The notes under the pieces are model-generated. The model was not told the origin of the DNA, did not search any database, and saw only the letters and a program-made list of their open reading frames with translations. Of a stretch of DNA of 5,032 nucleotides, positions 1 to 5,032 are shown in pieces; position 1 is the first letter of the stretch, and each line of letters opens with the position of its first letter. The stretch is from positions 1 through 5,032 of the forward strand of contig QNEG01000152.1 in NCBI GenBank assembly GCA_003645115.1, given 5' to 3'. This stretch comes from a bacterium. GTDB lineage: Bacteria > UBP14 > UBA6098 > B30-G16. A program made the position numbers and the translations under genes.

Positions 1-3000
1 AAACTGTGCAGCAACATGCAATTATGAGTATCTTACCAGTGAGAGCTATATCTGGACGGGCACTTCGATGGCTTGTCCCGCTGCTGCTGGTTGTGCCGCT
101 CTTGTTCGACAGTATTTCACGGAGGGCTGGTATCCCAATGGAGCAAAAACTCCGAGTGATGCATTTACGCCGAGTGCAGCTCTAATTAAAGCTATGCTCA
201 TAAATGGTGCTCTCGATATGAGCGGTGAATCTAGTTGGCCCACCGATAATCAAGGTTTTGGCAGAGTAGAGTTAGAGGATGTTCTATACTTTTCAGGCGA
301 TTCCAGAGTCCTAAATATTGTAGACGAGACATCGGGATTTGTGAACTCAGGTCAGGCGGATACTCATTACTTTCAGGTGGGCAATTCCGAACCATTGGAA
401 ATCACATTAGTATGGACCGACCACGAGGCTGCTGAATACGCCGACCCCGCTATAATAAATGACCTCGACCTGCGTGTAGAATTTGGCGGAAATATCTATC
501 GCGGAAATGTATTCTCCGGCAGGCAATCCACCACCGGTGGTAGCTATGATAGACTCAATGTAGAGGAAGAGGTTCTGTTGAAAACACCACCCGCTGCAGA
601 ATGCACTGTAATTGTGTATGCATATAATATCTCGTATAGTCCACAGCCTTATGCTCTCGTAGTCACAGGGGATCTACCTTGTAATCATCCTCCCGATGCT
701 CCCACATTGATTAAACTTTTCGATAATGAGCGAATGAATAGCACCACTCCCACACTGGAGTGGAATGTCCCTGTGGATGATGATGGAGAAAATTTACATT
801 TCAGGGTGCAATGGGATGATAACCCGGATTTCTCGTCGCCTACCATTATCGAGAGCAAGGACGATGCTACCGGATTTTCTTGTAGTCCACCTGTAGCCGA
901 GGGCACCGGAACCTGCGCTTATACTATAAATTCTCAGAGTGAGGGAGCATTGACCGATGGTATTACATATTATTGGCGAGTTTCCGCCTGGGATGGACTG
1001 GCATATGGTAGCTGGTCTGAAACTCGAAGTTTCACTGTTAATACTGCACAGGCAGAATCGGATTGGTTCCAGACTATGGATGGACAATTCGAGACCGATT
1101 CACTATGGGAAGTTATGACCAGTAGCAATTCATTGATATTGCAGACTATCGCCGCATCGGTGGAAACACTAAAACGCGATGATGGCGGTTATGAAGCTTA
1201 TGATGGAACGGGATATGCTAATAATGATTATACAACTCGTGTTCCAGCTCCTTCTGCGCCCTGCACATTGATAGCGGCGATGATATGGGTGCGAAATTCT
1301 CCAGCAAGAGAATGCACATTGTGGTTGTTGCCTGATTCTTTGAAAGCACCTAATGTTCATATTCCCAAAAAACCAGCTTCTGCATGGGTAGAAAAAATTA
1401 TTACTCCCGATGACGATACCTGGACTTCGGTGAATTTTTCTGAAGCAGAAAAGTATTATTTGGATACTCCTCAGGAAATTCATGTGGTTTTATATACGGA
1501 AACTTCTAACACCAAAGTGGTTCTGGATCAAACATCCGATTTCGATGATGCGAATGGTGATTATTATTCAAAAAACAATGACCCACATGAAAATTGGGAT
1601 TGGACATATACCTGGGAAAGTAGTCTGTTTTTGTTCCGAGCGATAGTGAAATATCCGGAGTCTTCATCGGATATAGGTAAAGTATATTCTACTCCTATCG
1701 CATTCGCCGATAATCCTGGTTCTCCAACCAGCTGGGACAAAGTCCTATGGACAGAAAACGATGGCGATAGCATCAGAGTTACTATCGAATATCGAAGTGG
1801 TGGAAGCTGGAACGATGTCGCAGATACTGCAACAATCATCTCGGGCACAAACGGTCAATTGGATATTTCGGGATTCGGCACCGAAGACACCATACGAGCT
1901 GTTGCTATTCTATATCGCAAAGGCGGTTCATCTCCGACATTGAAAGATTGGGCGGTTACCTGGGCTTTCGGTCCACCAAATAATCCACCGGTAGTTTCAA
2001 ATGTCTCCGATGGTGTCGGTTGGCACAGGGGAAATATTACCATTACTTATGACCTCGCCGATGACGATGGAGATAATTGCACCGTTACCTGTGAATGGTA
2101 TGATGGCACCTGGCATTCTACCGGGAATGTATCGGGTGATGGTATCGGCACTCCTACGCCACCAGGCACAGGAAAGACTATCACCTGGCAATCTGCATTG
2201 GACTTTACAGGCGAAAGTTCTACTATCCAATTTCGGATAACACCCAATGACGGCTCCGACGATGGCACTCCAGGAACTGATAATGATTGCGATGTAGATA
2301 ACAAAGCACCCGATATTTCTGCTACCGGTAGCGGTGTCAGTGGTTCGTGGGGTTGCTATACAATTTCCGATATTACATTGTATGGCACCGATGGCGGTTC
2401 TGGGTTCGAGTCCGGTTGTCCCAGATACAGTTGGACATCTGCTCCCGGCAATTGTTCACAGGGTAGTGGATACACCGATGGTAACAATCCATCATCCATA
2501 CCCAGTGGAACCAGAACATTGTATCTTTACGGCGAAGATGCAGTGGGTAATATATCTGATACCAATTACACTGTTCGTCAGGATTGTGACCCACCGACTC
2601 AACCGGGAACTCCATCCACTACTTCACCGACTTGCGATGATACTCCCACTTGGACTTGGGATGCATCCACCGATGCCCTTTCGGGAATGCCGGCTACCAA
2701 TGCCTATCAGGTATTCTGGAGCACTACTCCCGGTGGCGAGGACAATAGCGATTGGACCGATTCGCCATCATATACTCATAGTGTTCCATTATCGTCGCCA
2801 GATACCTGGTATTTCAAAGTAGTCGCTTATGACAATGCAGGCAATAGTTCCAACAGTGATAACGGTTCGGTGGATATACTGGAAGTGCCCGATGCTATCT
2901 CATTCGATACTCCGAACAAAACTACTACCTCATTGACCTGGAATTGGTTCGCTTCATCCGGTGCGACCTCTTATGATGTGGATTACGATGCCGGTGGATG

Positions 3001-5032
3001 GACCAATATCGGCGATGTCCTTACTTATCAAGAAACTGGATTGGGAGTTAATACTCAACATTGTCTCAATGTGCGAGGAGTAAATACATCCTGCACCGGT
3101 CCAGAATCCGGTGATAATTGTATGTTTACTTATGCAATTGTTCCCGACGCACCTATATGTTCGGTAGCAGGAGAATTTTCAATATTCGTAGATGTCCAAC
3201 CCAATGGCAATCCTGCCGATGTAGAGTATGCAATATATTGTGTGGAGGCTGGTCAGTATGTGCAAACCGATGGAAGTCTCGCTGGTTCGGAAGCCTGGCA
3301 AACCGATGCCAGCTGGGGAAATATCACCGTCACTGGATTGAATTGTGCCACCACATATAATTTCCGGGTAAAGGCTCGCAATGGAGACAATGAAGAAACT
3401 GCATTCGGTCCCGATTGCACTTCGAACACTGCCGCCTGCGGAAATCAACCACCGAATGCACCGACATTATATAATACTGGTGGTAGCGGACAATTGGTAT
3501 TCGACAATGCTCGTCTGACCGACGATGATGCTGGAACCGCAGGTATTCAACTCATATTTAGGATGTCCACGGACGACCCCGATTCTCCTCCTGACGATGT
3601 CCAATATTCCATTCAAATAAATTCTGAATCCGATTGGACAGGAACCGACATTTACAATGGCGATTTGGCTGGAATTCACACATCTGGAAATATCGTGGAC
3701 AAGGTATTAACCTGTTCTGTGGAACCCACCGATGGAGAAACCTATTATGTTCGAGTTCGAGCCATAGATCCTTACGGCAGCCAAAATTATGGCAGTTGGT
3801 CGAGCTATACTTGGTCGTTTACATATAAATCCTCTGGCGACGCAGAATGGTATCAGACAGAGGATGAGCAATTTAACACGGGAATACTGACCGACACCGA
3901 AACCGATGGTTTCGGTAGAGTATACCTGGGTGAAGGCGCTGCAACCGCCACATACGATTATGACGGTGTTACACAAGCCAGCGGACCTCACGATGCCTTC
4001 TATTGTGATGTTGACGCCATGCCACCTACTGGCAATAATCTTAACTCAAAAACTGAAGCTAATGATGCGCAGTATGGTTGGATAGCGTCATCCAACGATA
4101 TAAGATGGGATACTCCTAATCCTGGTAGAAGGGATGAAGTATTCTTGTGGTGTGACATTTACAATATTAGTGAAGCTATAGCGGATATCACACAAATCGA
4201 CTTTGTTTTTGAAGGATATCCTGAAGGTGGCGGTAATGTGCAGATATGGGCTTATAACTACTCTACCGATACATGGGGACAGATAGGAACAGCAATGACT
4301 TTCGGAACATCCGATGCGACAATGACCCGCTCGATAACATCAAACTTTGGAGAATATATTGACGGAACAGGAAAGCTGGTATGGGGCGTATATGGTAAAC
4401 CGGGAAATGTTTCTGGTGGATTTCCACTTCATATTGATTATGTCAAAGTTGATATAAATTACCAATCTTCTGTGACTTCCGGCACAATCGCATCTCCGGT
4501 AATCGATTACGACAGTTACTACGGCGCAACTGATTGGAATCAATTACTATTTACCGATGATGAAACCAATGGTGATATTAAATATACTATACAATACTGG
4601 GATGGCGCAAGCTGGCAGAATACATCCATTGTGGATGAGGACAATTCCCCGGTAGATATCAGCGCATTGGACCCTACCACTCATGATTCCATTCGAATTG
4701 TAGCGACATTGACTAAAGGGTCTGACACTCCATATCTTGAGGATTGGACAATCACCTGGCAACAATTCGCAGTGGGAGTAGAATTATTGGTGGGGAATTC
4801 CAGCGGTCCGGAATATACAGAATGGGCACTTGGGAATATCGACCCGGCGACGGTCAGAATTATGGATGGGACAGATAGAGTTTATGTGAAAAATATCGGG
4901 TCGGAGGCGATAAACATAATAATAAACGCTTCTCCAATCGCCTGGGAATATTCCGACCATATCGGTGCGGATACCTGTTTGATTATGGCGCTGTTCAATG
5001 GCACCACTGTCCCGGTGGAGGCTGATTTCTCC
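1..5032 (+). CDS. Giant modular secreted subtilisin-like serine protease (internal fragment, both ends missing)
   Basis: One frame, with codons starting at base 2, stays open for all 1,677 codons; base 1 ends the preceding codon. The translation begins inside a peptidase S8 catalytic domain (GTSMACP, Ser22), continues into a KP-43-type C-terminal barrel (VWTD, NDLDL), then runs through about ten beta-sandwich modules of Fn3, Ig and PKD-like type. Subtilases cut peptide bonds with an Asp-His-Ser triad; only the Ser is in view. The protein is acidic (Asp-rich), rich in Gly, Thr, Ser, Trp and Tyr, has about 30 Cys, and shows no membrane segment, all typical of an extracellular protein. Most subtilases are a few hundred residues, so this is unusually large. 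The catalytic Asp and His, signal peptide and start are upstream; the stop is downstream. No frameshift is visible. The protease call is strong; the substrate and the role of the stalk are unknown. Confidence 0.95.
2..292 (+). other. Peptidase S8 (subtilase) catalytic domain, C-terminal end with active-site Ser
   Basis: Residues 1-97 of the visible protein. The signature GTSMACP at residues 20-26 carries the nucleophilic serine (Ser22, codon 65-67) and is followed by the usual helix (AAAGCAALVRQYF). A second conserved stretch, ALIKAMLINGA, and then NQGFGRVELEDVL (residues 83-95) match the end of the KP-43-like subtilase fold, where the G-[FW]-G-R-V motif closes the catalytic domain. The conserved Asp, His and oxyanion Asn are not in the window. 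Four Cys (2, 6, 25, 31) lie in this short part; 2 and 6 sit just before the active-site loop and could form a disulfide. The family assignment comes from these motifs; whether the protein is active cannot be judged without the upstream sequence. Confidence 0.93.
302..670 (+). other. KP-43-type subtilase C-terminal beta-barrel domain
   Basis: Residues 101-223. The pattern ITLVWTD (134-140), then NDLDLRV (153-159), then a Gly-rich YRGN (166-169), then D-R-L-N-V-E-E and finally TVIVYAYN matches the jelly-roll domain that directly follows the catalytic domain in KP-43-like alkaline proteases. In that family the barrel packs against the protease domain and binds calcium. Here it follows the catalytic domain without a gap, as expected. 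It is complete, about 120 residues, close to the usual size. This module makes the S8 assignment more specific than 'subtilisin'. Confidence 0.87.
692..1048 (+). other. Fibronectin type III-like module 1 (start of repeat block A)
   Basis: Residues 231-349. It starts with P-D-A-P-T, has a Trp in the B-strand region (LEWNV), an acidic turn DDDGEN (259-264), and ends with the strongly Fn3-like DGITYYWRVSAWDG followed by GSWSETRSFTV. Cys294 and Cys305 flank a loop and may pair. Such modules act as spacers or protein- or glycan-binding units in secreted bacterial enzymes. It resembles the module at residues 1147-1279, which has YYVRVRA and GSWSSYTWSFT in matching places. Confidence 0.75.
1052..1654 (+). 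other. WxQT linker plus 'DDG' beta-sandwich module (block A)
   Basis: Residues 351-551. It opens with SDWFQTMDGQF (353-363), a motif repeated at residues 1283-1291, and then a beta-rich region with RDDGGYEAYDG (392-402). The run of alternating hydrophobic strands (LIAAMIWV, EIHVVLYTE, LFLFRAIVKY) indicates a jelly-roll or carbohydrate-binding-like fold, but I cannot name the family. Cys421 and Cys438 may form a disulfide. The domain is placed between an Fn3 module and an SP-DW-TW module, as is its counterpart at 1280-1487, although the two sandwich cores look different. The boundaries are approximate. Confidence 0.5.
1676..1963 (+). repeat. 'SP...DW-TW' beta module, copy 1
   Basis: Residues 559-654. 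It lines up with residues 1493-1586: small residues and a Pro-hydrophobic pair (STPI / ASPV), a W with a hydrophobic strand (SWDKVLWTE / DWNQLLFTD), an acidic turn, an alternating strand plus SW (VTIEYRSGGSW / YTIQYWDGASW), LDIS / VDIS, a strand (TIRAVAILY / SIRIVATLT), and the closing DWAVTW / DWTITW. About one third of the positions look identical by eye; this was not computed. The copies share no long run of identical DNA, so the duplication is old at the protein level. Function unknown; probably a structural or binding beta-sandwich. Confidence 0.75.
1973..2302 (+). other. PKD/Fn3-like beta-sandwich module with acidic turn
   Basis: Residues 658-767. It begins N-N-P-P-V-V-S-N-V and has ITYDLADDDGDNCTVTCEW (681-699), then G-D-G-I-G-T, the Gly-rich PPGTGKTITW (720-729), and a last strand before NDGSDDGTPG. 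This resembles a module common in giant bacterial surface proteins in which a 'YDL.D.DGD' turn is followed by 'pGtGK-I-W'. Cys693 and Cys697 lie on one strand pattern, and Cys763 near the end. It opens the central block between the two repeat units. The exact domain family is not certain. Confidence 0.6.
2303..2581 (+). other. Bacterial Ig-like module
   Basis: Residues 768-860. It starts KAPDISATG, has a Trp-rich middle (RYSWTSAPGN), and ends with LYLYGEDAVGNISD (840-853), the 'L-Y-x-Y-x-x-D-x-x-G-N' strand and turn typical of Ig-like modules of bacterial surface proteins. Cys785, 806 and 818 are probable disulfide partners. It follows the PKD-like module with no linker and is followed by an Fn3-like module. 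Confidence 0.6.
2588..2881 (+). other. Fibronectin type III-like module 2
   Basis: Residues 863-960. It begins DPPTQPGTP, has TWTWDASTDALSG in the B-C region, then AYQVFWSTTPGG, and ends with TWYFKVVAYDNAGNSS (935-950), a clear Fn3 F-strand and G-N turn. Cys862 and Cys878 bracket its start. It is directly preceded by the Ig-like module, whose end has a similar D-x-x-G-N turn. Confidence 0.7.
2882..3136 (+). other. Fibronectin type III-like module 3 (short)
   Basis: Residues 961-1045, about 85 residues. Features are SLTWNWFASSGATSYDVDY, the standard Fn3 B-C-C' pattern with two Trp, and THCLNV-like strand HCLNVRGVN near the end. Cys1021, 1031 and 1040 lie in the last 25 residues, an odd number, so one may pair with Cys1053 in the next module. 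Confidence 0.7.
3137..3439 (+). other. Fibronectin type III-like module 4, cysteine-rich
   Basis: Residues 1046-1146. It starts VPDAPICSV and has the F-strand pattern TGLNCATTYNFRVKARNGDN, the classic Fn3 'L-x-x-x-T-x-Y-x-F-x-V-x-A-x-N' signature. Cys1053, 1080, 1115, 1139 and 1146 make it the most cysteine-dense module. It closes the central block before repeat block B starts. Confidence 0.78.
3440..3838 (+). other. Fibronectin type III-like module 5 (start of repeat block B)
   Basis: Residues 1147-1279. It begins QPPNAPTL, has an acidic turn DDDAG (1174-1178), a long insert rich in Asp and Pro, and ends with DGETYYVRVRAIDPYG followed by GSWSSYTWSF. The ending and overall length match the Fn3 module at residues 231-349, which stands in the same place in the first repeat block. 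The Tyr-Tyr pairs of the two modules are about 925 residues apart. Confidence 0.75.
3839..4462 (+). other. WxQT linker plus second beta-sandwich module (block B)
   Basis: Residues 1280-1487. It opens with AEWYQTEDEQFNTG (1281-1294), which matches DWFQTMDGQFETD at 354-366. The core that follows has strands such as ITQIDFVFEG, VQIWAYN and LVWGVYG and ends with LHIDYVKVDINY, an ending often seen in jelly-roll or carbohydrate-binding-like domains. Cys1335 and Cys1384 may pair. The core does not visibly match the one in block A, although its linker and both neighbours do. No family name can be given with confidence. Confidence 0.5.
4478..4759 (+). repeat. 'SP...DW-TW' beta module, copy 2
   Basis: Residues 1493-1586, the partner of residues 559-654. 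Diagnostic points are IASPVIDYD, ATDWNQLLFTDDE, YTIQYWDGASWQ, PVDISALDP, DSIRIVATLTKG and DWTITW. The closing Trp residues of the two copies (654 and 1586) are 932 residues apart, close to the offset of the linker Trp residues (355 and 1283, 928 apart), so the modules are part of one repeated series. Confidence 0.75.
4760..5032 (+). other. C-terminal beta module, cut off by the window end
   Basis: Residues 1587-1677. The segment has a WALGNI start, a strand DRVYVKNIGSEAINIIIN (V-x-N-x-G pattern), then a Trp (IAWEYSD), then G-A-D-T-C-L-I-M-A-L-F-N. This order, Trp-Gly strand, 'V-x-N-x-G', Trp, 'G-x-D-x-[FC]-x-[LM]-x-A-x-F', recalls a small beta-sandwich placed near the end of large secreted proteins in uncultured bacteria. 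If so, the stop codon may be close downstream. This is memory-based inference; the end of the gene is not visible. Confidence 0.45.

Noticed and set aside
68..70. ATG as a possible start of the gene
   Set aside because: It is the Met of the GTSMACP active-site motif. A protein starting there would lose the catalytic serine, and the frame is open and conserved upstream of it.
2159..2179. PPGTGKT, which looks like a Walker A (P-loop) nucleotide-binding motif of AAA+ ATPases
   Set aside because: It sits between beta-strands of an extracellular PKD/Fn3-like module, with no Walker B and no ATPase fold around it. A 'pGtGK-I-W' turn is a normal part of this kind of module.
2334..2822. A 162-codon open stretch on the + strand in another frame
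   Set aside because: It overlaps the well-supported protease frame throughout, and its translation (many His, Pro, Arg and Met, no domain pattern) looks like an out-of-frame shadow. No ribosome binding site is convincing upstream.
3839..4759. Recent DNA-level tandem duplication as the cause of the repeat blocks
   Set aside because: The two blocks match only at protein motif level; no long identical DNA stretch is visible, so it is not an assembly artefact or a recent duplication.
685..4765. Many 60-100 codon open stretches on the minus strand (for example 794-1087, 1169-1483, 3707-3991)
   Set aside because: All lie opposite the continuous coding frame. Their translations lack recognisable motifs, and they arise because the coding strand has few TTA, CTA and TCA codons in those registers.
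1..5032. RNA genes, mobile elements, CRISPR arrays, promoters, terminators
   Set aside because: No intergenic sequence exists in the window, and I saw no tRNA-like cloverleaf, regular direct repeats with spacers, or inverted-repeat insertion ends.

Overview
The window lies entirely inside one very long protein-coding gene on the + strand. The frame whose codons begin at base 2 is open for 1,677 consecutive codons (2-5032), with no stop and no credible start inside the window, so both ends of the gene are outside. The best reading is a giant, secreted, modular subtilisin-like protease. Residue numbers below count the codon at 2-4 as residue 1.

Layout: residues 1-97 are the C-terminal end of a peptidase S8 (subtilase) catalytic domain, with the active-site serine in GTSMACP. 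Residues 101-223 are the C-terminal beta-barrel typical of KP-43-type subtilases. The rest (about 1,450 residues) is a string of beta-sandwich modules: Fn3 (231-349), a W-[FY]-Q-T linker with a 'DDG' beta-sandwich (351-551), an 'SP...DW-TW' module (559-654), a PKD/Fn3-like module (658-767), a bacterial Ig-like module (768-860), three Fn3-like modules (863-960, 961-1045, 1046-1146), another Fn3 (1147-1279), the W-Y-Q-T linker with a different beta-sandwich (1280-1487), a second 'SP...DW-TW' module (1493-1586), and the first part of a C-terminal module (1587 to the window end). The order Fn3 / WxQT linker / beta-sandwich / SP-DW-TW occurs twice, about 930 residues apart, around a cysteine-rich core.

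Function (inference): the protease is carried on, or followed by, a long acidic, disulfide-capable stalk that could bind a surface, polymer or protein substrate. The catalytic Asp and His, signal peptide, promoter and ribosome binding site must lie upstream; the terminator and any anchoring or sorting signal must lie downstream.

Organism: the window suggests an uncultured bacterium with moderate, somewhat AT-leaning base composition. Giant subtilases built from these Fn3 and beta-sandwich modules are familiar from metagenomic candidate phyla around the FCB group and WOR-3-like lineages, but no marker here fixes the taxon. I see no RNA genes, mobile elements, CRISPR array or intergenic DNA. 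Short open stretches in the other five frames are shadows of this gene.
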